A stretch of DNA of 64,000 bases from Polytrichum commune. Taxonomy: Eukaryota; Streptophyta; Polytrichopsida; Polytrichales; Polytrichaceae. Shown in pieces: positions 22,938 through 36,307 of the stretch. Numbering within the stretch: position 1 is the stretch's first letter; every line of letters starts with the position of its first letter. Location: positions 29,574,001 to 29,638,000 of the forward strand of contig OX485803.1 in the NCBI GenBank assembly GCA_950295325.1, written 5' to 3'. Under the pieces are notes generated by a model that was not told the DNA's origin, did not search any database, and saw only the letters and a list, made by a program, of their open reading frames with translations. The position numbers and the translations under genes are program-made.

Positions 22938-23785
22938 TATTATCTAGAGGTCCTCCATACATGTATATGACTATGAGTTATATATTGTGTAGAATATGTG
23001 TATGTAGTACAGAAAAGTTCAAATTAATACACCTTTTGTGCACTCACGTATACTCATATGTATTATGAAAGTTGCACCCCCTCCTAGGGAACATATGCAG
23101 AATATATATTTATGAAGCTATTTAAGACTTCATTGTTGTACGTTGTTGGTGGATGTTTGAAAAGTCCTAAGCCTTCAAACATGTCCTCAAAATGTCTACA
23201 AACATCTATTATATAATTCATACTATATTCATGAATTTTGAAAAGAATAAAACGTAATTTTACTACACAAGTTGAAAATAATTAGTCCACATACATGTTT
23301 CATACGGAGTGCGACCCTGGATATGTAATTGACAAAAAAAATCCTTTACATGATGTGCACATTTGGTAAGACCCTTCTCCCTCATGTAAACTCCATGTAT
23401 ACTAGGTATGCTACTACCTCAAATAATACCCCTTCTTACGCTTGCCTTAGTTCGTATGTGGTATGAAGAGTCCAACCACCGGATAAACATCTCTCTAGGT
23501 TTAAGAGGTGGAAAGAGGAGATCCCAAAGATTTCACCCAACTTTCAAAATAGGCTCCTATACATGACAAACTAATGAGCTCTAGATAGAAAGTTTCTCAA
23601 AGAAGGATTAAACTCTACGGTTTTGTCCCTCTTTGAGGGACTTCACTTCATCTCAAAACATACTATAACTCGCAGACCTACAACATTGCGATAATAATTG
23701 AAATTGCAGCTCTCTATGCCGACCTAAAAAAATTGGAAGTCTATGAAAACACCAGGTTTTGAGTGATGATACACACCAATGTCCA
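22938..23785. other. spacer with paralogous stretch (to ~23,080), no gene seen
   Basis: 22,938-23,080 matches 19,310-19,440. A stretch near 23,390-23,490 resembles 33,045-33,130. Otherwise nothing. Confidence 0.4.
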
Positions 23786-23789
23786 GAAC

Positions 23790-23990
23790 CAACTGACTGC
23801 TAGTTACAGATGAACCAATTGAGTTTGAGAAATAACTGGTTGAAGTTTGAGACTACAGGAAATTTACCGATCATTTTAGAGGAATCTGTAGATTATACCT
23901 CAAATGAACAAAAAAAAAACTGGAAGATATCAACATGTAGCCAATTGGATTTAGAATCACTAGGGTCTTGATAGACTATGCCCAAAAACT
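23790..23990 (+). repeat. dispersed repeat R1, copy 2 (+)
   Basis: CTGCTAGTTACAGATGAACC, then TGAGTTTGAGAAATAACTGG, ATCATTTTAGAGGAATCTG and GGTCTTGATAGACTATGCCC. Confidence 0.75.
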
Positions 23991-26140
23991 TCCCAGGCAC
24001 TGATACACTCATATTGAATCCACATCAACCCTCAAGGATCAAATTTGTGATTTGTAGTCCTGATTTGAGAAAATGCAGGATGCAGCATGTCAGATGAACG
24101 ATTTTGCACACAAGGCCATGGAAGTTTACCTTTTGGCATTTGCTGTTTTTGTATTATAATCAGTGTTTGAAATAGTGGGGTTGTTTGAAACTCACACATG
24201 TGCAAAGTATACTAAATATTGTGTTTACTAACATATGGCATTTTATGTCACTATGGTAACTTTTCTAATGACACTTCTTATCAATAAGTCTACAATATTG
24301 TCATCCCAACTTACTTTTAGTTCATCCAAAATCCAATTATTAAAAACACAGTTTGATATATTTAGCATCCTCGCACTTGAATCAGTAATGAACTTATTGC
24401 CATGGATGATTGAAATTGAGATGAAAAACCACTTGTTAAGTGAAAAAAATTGCAACGTTGTGAATCTATGATGACCAAATGCTTTTCAAGGAATAACTTA
24501 TAATGCTAGTTTTACATTAAACAATGTTGGTGACACTACATGGGCGGTTTACAATTTATATTGAGCAAATAGAGTTGGTAACACTAGAATAGAATATTTA
24601 GTCCAATATTGGATGACTCTTCAACCCATCCACAACCAACTTTTTCAACCACAACCATAGTGTTGAGGTGTTAGGCAAGACTTTTTGACATGAACTTCAT
24701 GTTTCAATCTACTTTGATTGTTGTTGTGATAATTTTGAGATTTAATCTCATATTTCATGGAAATGTCATTTATAGGCTCCAAAGTGGTTTGCACTTTTCA
24801 CATATAAGTCGCATATTATGTCTTGGTTGATAAATAAATATCACATGAGTATTATGCACAATGTATGATTGTGACATTGAGGAGTTAGATAATTAAAAAT
24901 GGAGTCATGAGGCAACATGAGGTGGTGGGGGCCCTTGGGGGGGGGGGGGGTATTGTGTTTGCTTCTTGTAATTGGACACTCAAATTTGAGTTGACGCTGG
25001 TAGTTAAGAATGAATACTGAAAAGACATGTGTTATGATGAGATTTGACTATGTGCTCAATATGTAGACATGATTCTAGGCTTAAAAGTTAACACAATTGG
25101 GAGGGACCAAATTGATGTGATCTTTCAAAAATGAAAGAGAATCTTCATTTTGAAGTTTAACATCTTATATAGCCTTTGCATCTCTACTTTGATTTCATAA
25201 GCATGAAGGATGATTTGTCAATGTTCATGATATGCAATTGTTAACATGATGAGACAATCTATGCTTTCATCCAATATTGTCTAGGGCATTACAAGTGCTC
25301 AAAGTAGATCCAAATACTATGAAATTTGAGGTTAGAAATCTAAATTTATGTACAAATTGAAATGACCCCCATGTTCTAAGGAACATTTACTCCTAAAATT
25401 TAGATTTTGATCACAAAAATGTACACCACTAGAACATGGATATCTATAAGAACCTAAGGTTGATTTCAAGATACACAAGTGAACAACAAATTGAAAATTA
25501 TTTCTGATTCATATGGTCTCCAAATTATCCATGCTAACAATTATCCATACTATTCCCTTTCAATTACTAACAAGACTCAATTAAAAGAAGTCCCTCTCAT
25601 ACCTGAAACTATGCTTAATTATATGATGGTTTTATGCATTTCTACCAATTTGGACCCATCACCTTCTGAGCACACGATGGGAACATGTGAATAGTAAATC
25701 TCCCAAATGCCAGGACGTTATAGGGCCCTTGTGTCCAAATGAGGGCTTTGCTTGGTCTTGTTGGTATGAAAAAAGGGTCACTGTACACTAGAGCTTGAGG
25801 GCCCTTGACCCGTGTATATGTGATTGGTTGATGTGAGCCCAACATTGTGCCCACATGTCAACCTTATGCTTAAAGTAGGAAAAATTGTAGAATAGGTGCT
25901 TGCTTGAATGGTTAAAGCAATTAGAAGTATGTGAGTTGTTAAAGTCTAGGTGAAATTAAGTTAGCATTGATGTTGTTGTGTGGGTTTTGATTGTCGTGCA
26001 TTACAAATGAAAAAAACTAAAAATTAGAGGAGTAGCTTTAAATTGGGGTAGCCAATGCTAATTTGAAGGGGTAGGGCTAAGGATTAGTAATTGTTTTAGG
26101 ATGAGTTGATGTTAGTTTTAGGAGAGGATTAGGTGGAAGT
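23991..26140. other. AT-rich spacer, no gene seen
   Basis: Short open frames only (for example 24,235-24,471), none protein-like. A G run of about 13 lies near 24,938. Confidence 0.35.
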
Positions 26141-26955
26141 CCGGGGGGGGGGGGGGGGCAATCTGGTCAGGGATTGGCCGAGGGTGGAAAACCGTTATTT
26201 GTGCTGGATACTAGGAAAGGGAGCGCTGGAGGGGTCCCGGTGTGTCTTCCCGAGAGGCTCCTAGTTGAAGAGGCGAGGTAGGGAGAGGCAGGGGACCGGT
26301 GGACGGAGAGAGAAAAAACCTGCCCGATTACAGAAGCGTTGAGGCCTGGGAATCGAAGGAGTTGATGATAGAGCTCGAGGGTGGGTTTGCAGAGCACTGC
26401 ACAGGGGGATAAACCCAGCTGCGAAAGCGCTGGTCTCTGCTGGTTTTCGCTGTTGCCACTGCCACCTAGCCTAACTCAGATCAGGCTGCATTGTCTTCGT
26501 GAGCGAAGATTGAGATAGCTCGGCGGCGAGGAACAACCAGCAACCCCAAGGGTGGATTTAGGCAGAGTGAACATGCATTCAGATAAAGGGTAGCGGGAGA
26601 AGCCCGAAGATTGGCGGCTGAGGGACGGGGATCAGGTGGCGGTCCGATGAGAAGGATTCTCTGATGCTGCCGGCACCTAGGCCGCATGCTAATCTCCAAA
26701 GTGACTAGTGAGCTGAATCAATGAGTGTGGATGGCGGCAGTATTGGAAGGACCTGATGTGAATAAGGAGGGAGCGATAGAAGGTGGCTGCACTACCAAGG
26801 AGGAGTGCTTGTGGAGCCGAAACCAGGGGGTGAGCAATCCTCTGCTCAAGCAAGATGAAGCTTGGGGGCAGTTCCTGGTGCAATTCACTAGACAACACAT
26901 GAGAGAAGGTTGGAGCGGGGTCTCAAAGGTAAAGGGGGTAGGTAGGGTTAGTTAA
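26141..26955. other. GC-rich island 3, preceded by a poly-G run
   Basis: Starts at a run of about 17 G (26,142) and stays GC-rich. Frames are open on both strands with no motif. Similar in size and composition to islands 1 and 2. Confidence 0.3.
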
Positions 26956-27585
26956 GTGTGTAGTTGGTAATTAGTGACTTGATCAAAGGCATTTGTTAAT
27001 GCCATTGTATGGATCTCCCTTAATGATAAAACGTGTTGGCATTTTAACCCCACTCAAGAATGCATTGCAAGAGTTGGTTGGTGGATGGGGATCGATTGGG
27101 ACATGTGAGCCTGGGGCCTCCACCTGGACACAGACGCACACAAAGGTGGAGGTTTAGGGCTCACAGTTGAGGAGTCAAAGGCGGTCCAAGTTCACTTTAC
27201 GTGAGATTCTGAGGGTTTGAGGGACCAAAGATATTCGAATAAACAAAAAATTTACATGGAGTCTTACATGGTAATATTGCATTAGGTTCATTAAAAAGAG
27301 TTGCGTCTAATGCAAGATCCGAGACCGTGATAAGTAATGGAATTGCCATTGGCCGTAGAGATATTATTTTGTCATGATGGGAACTTAGATGTATGGTCTA
27401 CATACTATTTTAGATTGTCCGTAAAATATGTTGTAGTCCCTCAACATGGTCCACTTGACACTAAGCTTTGAGAGCCCATCAATTGCAATTGGATTTCACT
27501 CCCCACAGTACAACCTTTGGATGAATTTCAAGGACCCCTAGATTTTCATGATCATGGCTTCTGGTCCATGTAAAGTGACCCTTAG
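26956..27585. other. spacer, no gene seen
   Basis: Nothing recognisable. Confidence 0.3.
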
Positions 27586-27589
27586 TTCA

Positions 27590-27795
27590 ATGTCCGGGGA
27601 GGTTTTTAGACATAATCAATCTAAATCCCAATGTTTCCAGGTCCAACCGGTTACATGTTTGAGGTCTATTACATAGATTCTTCTAAAATGATCAATAATT
27701 TTCCTGAACTTCAATCGGTTATTTCTCAAACTCAAGTGGTTCATCTGTAACTAGTAGCCGATTCTCCCTGTTCGTTGCCTTAGCTAGATAGTGTT
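27590..27795 (-). repeat. dispersed repeat R1, copy 3 (-)
   Basis: Inverse orientation: CCAACCGGTTACATG, TTCTAAAATGATCAATAATT, CGGTTATTTCTCAAACTCAA and TTCATCTGTAACTAGTAGCC. Confidence 0.7.
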
Positions 27796-28324
27796 GTGAG
27801 ATGACATCAAGGTTTGGAGAGTCATAATAGGTAATGTTGTCATCAGGCCTACAATTCCAACTTTTGGAATAAAGGATTTAATTGATGAGGTCACTGACAT
27901 ATACAAAGTTACTTACTAGATTGTGACATCAAATATCCACGTCCCTTAAGGTAGATGATGCTAATATGGACACCTCCAACTATGTGGAATCATCCAATTG
28001 ATGGAATGATCATTAGAAGCTTTAGTAGGTTAGCAATTGCAAATCGGGACCAAAGAATTTGAAAGTCGTTGAAATTGGAGTTGAGGAAGGTGTTGATCTA
28101 GGTTCTAGAATCAAACATTTTCTACTTTTCAATTTGGGGAACTCTTTTATTGTTCAATGTTATAAAGTGGATGACATCATTAGCAAGTTCTATATGGGTT
28201 AGTTGCCAATGAAAACCAAGTTCAATGCCAATATTGGTTGTGTCATGTCTCTAAAGTGGTCACGGGTAATATAAAATGTTGTTGGATTAGCCTTTCATTA
28301 TAGAATACCCACAATACAATTTGG

Positions 28325-28740
28325 TCAACACCTCATAGCCATAGGCCGCCTCCTAATTTGCCCATCTCGTCCACAAAAATTCAAATGTGTCATAGCTCGG
28401 TGGATAGCACTCCTTATTATGGAGGATGGTAGGTGTAGTTTGGCTTTTGCGAAGGTGACTAACCCAAATATCATCAAGGTGGTGGTGAAATAACCACTCG
28501 CCCACTGATTTAGAGCGAATATAGTGCTGATTAAAGGCCAAAAATAGGTGTCCAATTAAGGAAGCTAACATAATTAGCTCCATCTACCTTAGTAGCTTCC
28601 ACAATCTCAGACTTGTTCATTTCAATTTGAAAGGCTTTAGTACTGTAGTCTCTAACTTGGGTGCAACTCCTTATACACCACATGTATACATGTTGTGATA
28701 CGTACAATTTAATTGACAGTGTGGTGACAATCATGCTTTT
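28325..28740 (-). pseudogene. unrecognised coding remnant
   Basis: Minus-strand frames read EIVEATKVDGANYVSFLNW, then after a frameshift near 28,550 GHLFLAFNQHYIRSKSVGEW and HHHLDDIWVSHLRKSQ, ending TFEFLWTRWAN. The aromatic-rich composition looks coding rather than random, but no family is recognised and stops follow on both sides. Confidence 0.25.
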
Positions 28741-30239
28741 ATTAATCTACCAACATATGAGTCCTAGATAATTGACTTGCAGCTTTGAAGAAATATGCAA
28801 ATCTATCATCATGATAGATTTGTATATATTCTAGTGATGCATCACAAATTTGTAGGGATATGATGTCATATAAGGGGTACTAATTATTATTTTTGGTTGC
28901 AAATATATTTAGGGCTAGGATATTCTTTTTCTTGGTAATGTAGATATACAGGAGAATCCATTTATTATTCCCTATAGAACATTGAAACCCGTATATAATA
29001 TCACAACGAGAACACACACACGAGATTATAGAAAGCTATGATGAAATATTAAAGTATTTTTTGTCAACAAATGGTATAGGCCTGTTTTTTGGGTTTTCTT
29101 TTCTGTTCTTTTCTTGTATAAATTTGTTACGCTATTTCTCTATATTTTATTTTTGTGTGGTATACATACTTCTTGCTATTTCTCAACTATAGTTGCTATT
29201 ATATCCCTTTTTGGTCCTAATTTACCCAGAACCGTATATAGGATATAAAATTGAAGGTGACACATATATGTGACGTATGCTCTTAATGAAGGATGTTGCA
29301 TCCCCGAGTAACTACATCCACTAATTAGATGAGACAATTCCAAAATCGATTCAACGGTCATGATTTTCTTTGGAGTTGGACGTGCCCATAGTAAAGCCAC
29401 ACACATCTCCCCCTCCCCTTTCCCCTACAAATGAAATAACTTGATAATTTTTGCCAACAAAACAAAACAAAACCACCGGGATCCGAAAGAAGAGAGGGAA
29501 GCCTTCTCTTGGAGACACCCTGTAGTATCATATTGTAGAGGTCACTCTATTTCATCTTTACTAGTGCTAGAATGAAGTTCCCACATGGGGATTAAAGAGG
29601 GTCTCAAACAATGTAGGATTGCCATGTGGCAAAACTTAAGGAGAAAATAATCATTTTGTGTTGAAATAGAGAGCCGTCTTTAGTACACACATATGTATCT
29701 TACCTTAGCTCAAGCATGCAAGAGGTAAATGGGAGATAGGAAGTGACATAAATGCTGACAGGTTTATGTCATCCTCCAAAGGTTTCTAACTTCTCAGTGA
29801 GCATTCTTCTCATGAATCTCAGTCCCATCTTGAACACAAAGATTCCAAAAATCATTGTCAAGTCAAATGTCAATGTGAAGGCAGCTTGGCCTGGAGAATG
29901 TAACGACCCCATATAAGGTTGAGGCATCTATAACCAATAAAATAAGAGAGTTTGCATCTATTTAGCAGGAGTAATAGCGGAGAATTATTTTGAAGTCATA
30001 AATTCAATCATTATGATGTTTTTTTTGGAAAGAGAAACATATTCTTAGGAGAATGAATTTTTTTTAAAAAAAAAATCATGATTATGGAAATTGTTGCAAA
30101 TTTGAAGCGGTTAAGTTACGGTAACACATAGTTGATTTATGGGTTAACCCATAACCGCTCATCTAAATGCTAATACTTGGCTACAACGGTTGTCATAAAT
30201 CTTATGAGGGTAATCAATCACAAGTCGTCACCACATATG
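28741..30239. other. AT-rich spacer, no gene seen
   Basis: No supported gene or repeat edge. Confidence 0.35.
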
Positions 30240-30455
30240 ATTGGGGAGAATTGGCAGTTAGTTACAAGTAAACCAGTTGAGTTTGAAAAATGACTGGTTG
30301 AAGTTCAAGACTGCATGCAAATTATCGATCATTTTAGAGGAATTTACAGAGAATATCGCAATTTAATAAAGGAAAACCGAAGGATGTCACAAGTAACCGG
30401 TTGGACTTGGAAACACTAGGATCTCAGCCGATTATGCCCAAAATCTCCCCCATCA
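30240..30455 (+). repeat. dispersed repeat R1, copy 4 (+)
   Basis: TTAGTTACAAGTAAACCAG, then ATCATTTTAGAGGAATTTAC, AATAAAGGAAAACCGAAGG and GTAACCGGTTGGACTTGG. Head-to-head with copy 5. Confidence 0.75.
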
Positions 30456-30699
30456 TTAGTCACCACATAAATCTTAACTTCATTCGCCTCAAAAAAAAGA
30501 CCTCGTCCATGTTGGCAACCCTAGTGAGCGCTTCATTGGACACTATGGATGCCTCGACCTTGGCTATAAATGCTGACATGTGAAGAAGATTTGGAGAGTC
30601 AGGGCAGTACTTACTGTCCCAAGAATTAAGCAAATGATTGATACGGTAACTGATTTATGAGCTAAGTTACTTACTAGATTGCGGCGTCGAAGGTTCCCT

Positions 30700-30935
30700 G
30701 CATCAGTGTCCAGGGAGATTTTGGGTCATAATCGGTCAATACCCTAGTGTTTCCAAGTCCAAACGGTTACATGTTGTGATCTTTCGGTTTTCTTAACTAA
30801 TTTGAGGTATATTCTACAGATTCCTCTAAAATGATCAGTAATTTTCCTGCAGGCTTGAACTTCAAGTGGATATTTCTCAAACTCAACTGGTTCATCGGTA
30901 ACTAGCGGTCGGTTTTCATTGCCCTGCATCCATGA
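30700..30935 (-). repeat. dispersed repeat R1, copy 5 (-)
   Basis: Inverse orientation relative to copy 4, 245 bp away; includes GTTACATGTTGTGATCTTTC and CTCTAAAATGATCAGTAATT. Confidence 0.75.
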
Positions 30936-31745
30936 CTGGAGAATCGAAGCCAAGATTCTTGATTGTCCCGAATTCCTCCTGACACCCCAGGTTGACATGA
31001 AGTCTAGTCATAAATACAATAATTGAAAAGTAACAGAATGATATGTTATATTTTGTTTCTACCTGTCTAGAATTTAAAGCAGGCGTATGTAGGCAGAGGT
31101 TCTAGATATATGAAATGTACAATGACAACATTAAAACCGCAACATCACTTCCATGTCACTGTGATAATTCCATTTGTCAGCTTTCCTTCAAAGCCATGAT
31201 TGATTCCTCTTCAGGAACCTCATCAGTTTCTTCTAAGTCCTTTCACTGTCCTCGGACACACGAAAGCCGGCCTGTTAATGATAAGGTATGTGGGCGATGC
31301 TCTGTTAGTTCTTGTTCTCCATCTTCTGCTGATTAGAATCATGTCTTCAAATTTGTGTTGCAAAGTAGCAAATCTACGATGAAATATCCACAAAAATCAG
31401 ATGGAAAATCGGACCCTCTCTGATATAGTTATGGCTATTGGAAGTGTATGTTTTTTGATTTCCCAACTGAATACGCAAGTCTTCCTATTGTGTTCACTAT
31501 TGAATGTGGAGCAATTAATTATATTTGAAGATGTAGTGCAATATACTTTCTTTAAACATGTGTCTTTATGGTGTTTGTTCTTTGATCTTTACCTAACCAC
31601 ACACCAATCAAATATAGGTGTTCGATTGAGAAAAGTAATTACATAACACCCACATACCTTAATGTCAATTGAAAGGCTTGGCTGAGTGAATATAAAATTA
31701 TTCAAGATTTGTAGTGCCAAAATTATTTGGATTTTCTAATATTTT
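30936..31745. other. spacer, no gene seen
   Basis: Short frames only; nothing recognisable. Confidence 0.3.
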
Positions 31746-32087
31746 CTCGGGGGGGGGGGGGGGCAGTGTGTTAAAAAGTTAAGGATATAGGTGTGAACAA
31801 CCACTATTTTATAGGGGGGTATTACTTTCAATTCTCTTCTTTTTTTCACATGCTATCATTATGTAAATTTCTACTTTGGGTTAATAGGAAAATGGCTTGC
31901 ATTACTTATAATTCCAAATTACCTATTATTCCATACCCTATAGTACTTTAAAGATGTCCAATGCCATTTTTGATACCCTATATTACTCTTAAGTCGATTT
32001 ATAATTTTTAGCTCCCATGTTTTTAAAATACCCTATCATTTGTTCGCACGTATATTGCTACTCCAACCAATGACTACCCCCCCCAAG
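31746..32087 (+). mobile_element. MITE, family 1 copy B (342 bp), 8-bp TSD AATATTTT
   Basis: Nearly identical to 11,239-11,579 along its whole length (for example GTTAAGGATATAGGTG and TATTGCTACTCCAACCAATG). Exact 8-bp direct repeats AATATTTT lie at 31,738-31,745 and 32,088-32,095. High identity between copies implies recent activity. Confidence 0.88.
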
Positions 32088-33165
32088 AATATTTTAATTC
32101 TTGGTTGCTAAGGATTTGAAGCCAAAGTTTGTGGGAGATCTAGATGTCGCAAGAAATAGGTTTCTTTGGCACAAATTGAATCAAAAGAGTCACCACAGTT
32201 GGGACTACCTATGTGATCACTCAATATTAAATAAAGAGAAAACCAATCCTTATGTTGACCTCTTATAACTTTTGCAACTTAGTTTCAATTCCGAAACTAT
32301 TAATAGTTAAGTAAAATTAGGCCAAGTCCAATCCAAGATAATTATAATGTCATGCTTGAGTTGTATGGTAGGAACCTTTGATCAATTAAACATATCAATT
32401 AGATTATATATTTGGACAATTTAATAATTGATTAGATAGCCCAGGGGGGTGGACTCTTCATTGGAAACCTAAATGACGTGCTTGGGTCACTATGAATTAA
32501 AACCCTTATATACAAGAAGTTTGTGAAGAAAAACAAGTGTATACATACCAATGACATGCTAGGAAATGAACTAATGTGTTTATACTAAGCTTTTCAATAT
32601 GATGTGATAAATGGCTCCACTACATATACAAAACATATATCATGCATTAAATACCCTTTTTAACACATGAAATCCTTTTTCACTTTCCAATGAAAAAGTC
32701 ATTTTGATCCATAGCATGTAACTCAATGATTGTATCAAACAAACAAAAACAAGAGCGTAACAACTTAGCCACAAACCAAAGAGCATAACTCGAGGAAGCC
32801 AATGAGCACTCCAAGAGCCTCTAGTTTGTAAAAACCTAGTCTGCCCAAATGCAAATCCTAACAAGAGCATACATGGTAGTCATTGAGGACTGATACGACA
32901 ACAATGGATGAAAATGTGAATTGGATGAAACTAACAAATCTATTGTCGAAATTTTCTCTAAATCATTGGACCCCCACATCTACCTTTACTTCAAAAAATT
33001 AATCGCCTTTTAAAAGTACATATTGGAGAAAAATTAAACCTCTCCCTTATGAACACTATGTACACTAGTCCTCAAATAATACCCCTTCTTAAACTCATAT
33101 TAGTTCATATGTGAAATGAAGAGCCCCCCCCCTCAAGTTAGATAGATAGAACATCATAAAGTAAA
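32088..33165. other. spacer, no gene seen
   Basis: AT-rich; a run of C lies near 33,125. Confidence 0.35.
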
Positions 33166-33408
33166 CTAACATTTAAGTATATTTGGACACACCACTTGTC
33201 CAAAAATAAAAACGGATATGCACTTGTGGGGACAAAAACATCAAATGACAACATCAATAGCAACAACACAACAACCAAAACTTTGAATGTGTTGTATTCC
33301 ATGTTTGCCAACCACCATATTTGTTTAGTTTTGCAATCTAGTGTACATCATATTGACGGTTGGAATTGTCCAGATTCATGCATAAGTCCAAATATACTCA
33401 AATGCTAG
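33166..33408 (+). mobile_element. MITE-like repeat, family 2 copy A (243 bp)
   Basis: The left end CTAACATTTAAGTATATTTG and the inverted right end CTAGCATTTGAGTATATTTG form imperfect TIRs of about 23 bp. A diverged copy with the same interior (TGCACTTGTGGGGACAAAA, TTCCATGTTTGCCAACCACC) lies at 53,260-53,510. Confidence 0.6.
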
Positions 33409-34138
33409 TTAGTAATTTCTTCTTTTTTCATCATATCTGAACATTATAAGTTATAAAATTCAATTGATCACTGAAAATTTTACTATCATATTATCCATGA
33501 AATTCAGATTGATTGAGAATGTATCAATGGATTGGGTCCACAAAATTGAGTTAGATGAAAATTCCACATTTTGAAAACACGTCCAATGTTACCTTAATAT
33601 GAGTTTTATGAAGGTGTTAAAACAATTTTGTGGTGGGAGTTGTGTTGTAGAAAGGCCCAATGGATAGGGGCCTTGTAGGTATGAAGGGGGAAAAGAAAAT
33701 ATCATGGTGGGTGATATGGTTGGGCCTATGTGTTTGCATAGTCTTGACATGTGTAGTGGTTTCTTTTTTGTGTATAGAGCTAGGAAATAGATCATTAGTT
33801 TGGTATTAGAGGGGTGATTACAAGATAGTGAGCCGATATTTGTATGTTGGGACTAGACATGGTCCGTGGGGTCCAATTATGTATTCAATTTTGGATGGGG
33901 TACAAGGAGGATGGTGGTGGAGTTCGGGGATTGGGTAGTAGTGATTTGGGCCCCCTTGATGGGTTGGTTTGTTGCAGTGTAAAGAGGGATAGCTTTTCCG
34001 TTTCCTTTCCATTTGCGTGACATGCTTATGCTAGTGGCACCAAAGATATAATCACGGGGATAGGGACTTCTAAATAATGACAATGTGGTAGGGCATGTGA
34101 AAGAGGGGGAAGGGGTTTGAGTAGTATGTATATGTATA

Positions 34139-34177
<39 letters not shown>

Positions 34178-35065
34178 AACCACCATAACCGGTAGCTCAT
34201 CCAATTGAAGAGCGGGTGAAGACCACTTTCAACAACTCCTTGTAAATTTTATTCAATTAAAGGTTAGATCATCCATTATTGGACCATTACATGCAAAGTT
34301 TGTCCACAAGCAAACCGATTGTGCTTTATAAATAGCTTGAGGGGCTAGATGTCTACACTCTTGCCTATTATGTAGTCCACAGTCATCAAGCACCTCCAAC
34401 AATTTTATTTTTATTATTATGATTTAGTAGGCTTAAATACATTTTTGTTACCATACATAGTGGTGCATGTAAGACGTTCATTTTCATTGGTGTTACATGC
34501 ATACTACAAAAACAATTATGTGTGAAAAGAAATTTAAATACAATATTATAAGGGGGCATTCATGGTTGGGGTACTACTTTTGGGTATCTAACGGTTAAAG
34601 GACTAAATTCGATAACTTTACATAGTTGGTGTGCTTAGATTTGTATTGTGGAGCATATTTTGGATCATACTTACGTTTCATATTCCATATTGAGTACACC
34701 GACAAAGTTAATTTACAAGGAATAGGGTTATCTAAGATGTTATTTTGATTCCTTAACGGACATCCATGGGTGCTGTCAAACTTGTTGACTTTAGGATCAA
34801 GAAATGAAAAGGACAACAAAAATTAATTGAAATGATCCCAATTTTTCTTCTCACAATTATCGTTCAATTGTGTACCAATAGAACTAAGAATGTATTGCAT
34901 ACCAATTATATAGCTTTACATATGACACCAAACATGGCCAACAATACACAATAACATGGCTACATGAAAAATGAACGTATAGTATTATAATTGGACATCA
35001 AAAAATATATGTATGGACACATGACACTTACACCAAGGTACTAGGATGGAAAACAGAAAATAGTT
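33409..35065. other. spacer; TA microsatellite at 34,144-34,175
   Basis: About 15 TA dinucleotides at 34,144-34,175. A block near 34,558-34,585 (GGGGTACTACTTTTGGG) recurs inverted at 52,105-52,132. No gene supported. Confidence 0.4.
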
Positions 35066-35076
35066 CACCTTCGATG
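35066..35076 (+). other. left target-site duplication CACCTTCGATG (11 bp)
   Basis: Identical, same orientation, to 51,841-51,851, immediately outside the terminal inverted repeats. Confidence 0.85.
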
Positions 35077-35123
35077 GAGGAAAGTTAGTATGCGAGCGGA
35101 GAGCGGCGATTTGGAGAGCGGAG
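35077..35123 (+). repeat. left terminal inverted repeat of the 16.76-kb element
   Basis: Contains GTATGCGAGCGG followed by repeated GAGAGCGG heptamer-like units. Confidence 0.85.
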
Positions 35124-36307
35124 AACTCCATTTGAGACATGAATTGAGAGGGGAAATGCACCTATAACCGTGAGATTATGGGTTTAGGGTAGAGCTATTT
35201 TAAGAAAATTTTATGAGTTAGGGTCTCTATTACCGTGGAAATAGAACAACATTTCCCCATTTGAAACGTTTACATATTTTTGAAACATATATATATTATA
35301 ATAAAATAAAAAATTAGGGCTTACATCACTATTACGTCATAAATACAATTACCAAACTTGTGTACTATAGTACATATCACTGTAAATCAAATAAAAATTA
35401 CTATATGAAGGAAACACGAAGGAGGTATGTGAAAAGAATTCCCCACATATAGTCCACTATATTAATGTTACACCTATAAATGTTAACCCTTTGTAATTGT
35501 TAACTTTATTCTACTCCCCACATATTGCACACTTTTAAATTTGACTCTATATATGTTAACGAATGAAATGCAACCATAACTACTCTTTGGAAAGACTACG
35601 TTTGGCTACGTTTAGTTCTAGTGACGGAAGTGTAAGAATGGAGGCACATGAGAACTTCCATTAGAAGGTACATGGAAACACGTTCATGTGGGTGTCCAAG
35701 TATGTGGGTTTGTTGGTGCAAATTGAGAAATATTTGCAAGTTGTGCATGCCCATGATTCATACTTCACCCGTGATTTGTAAACTTGATATTGAATAAAGT
35801 TTTGATTGGGTTTGCAATTTTATGAATGGTATTCTCTCACAAGGACTCTTCAAAAATGCTTATATTTATAAATGTTAAGATTTGTATATTGGTCGATAAA
35901 ACAATTTTATAATTGGTAACTGTTAACACGTTAATAAATGTTAACTATGATCGTTTCCTGAGGGTTAACATTTGAGGGTGAACATTATAGAAAGTGTTGT
36001 GTGGTGTGCAACTTAAGTATTATTGAGTATTTATGATTTAGTGAAACAAGGAGGAGGTGTGTGAGGCACCAACTTTATATTTGAATGGGTGGATGCTACA
36101 TTAGTGGTTAAGATTGTGAGAGGCATACCGTTTAGGGATACTTGAACTATACTTAAGGGCTAATCCACAAACTAAAAATATTTACAATAATAATTGAAAA
36201 ATGCAATGCGGGTTGACATTATGGGAATGAAATAAAGAAGAGCAAGTATGAGACTTGCGCCGGAAATCTAAAAGCCAAAAATAATACAATCCAATACAAA
36301 ATGGAGT
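35124..36307. other. subterminal non-coding region of the element
   Basis: AT-rich with no supported frame; probably holds the 3' end of the minus-strand gene. Confidence 0.4.

Noticed and set aside
33785-33815. TTGGTATTAGAG as an LTR retrotransposon primer-binding site
   Set aside because: It differs from the usual tRNA-Met-complementary sequence and no LTR pair or pol-like frame lies nearby.
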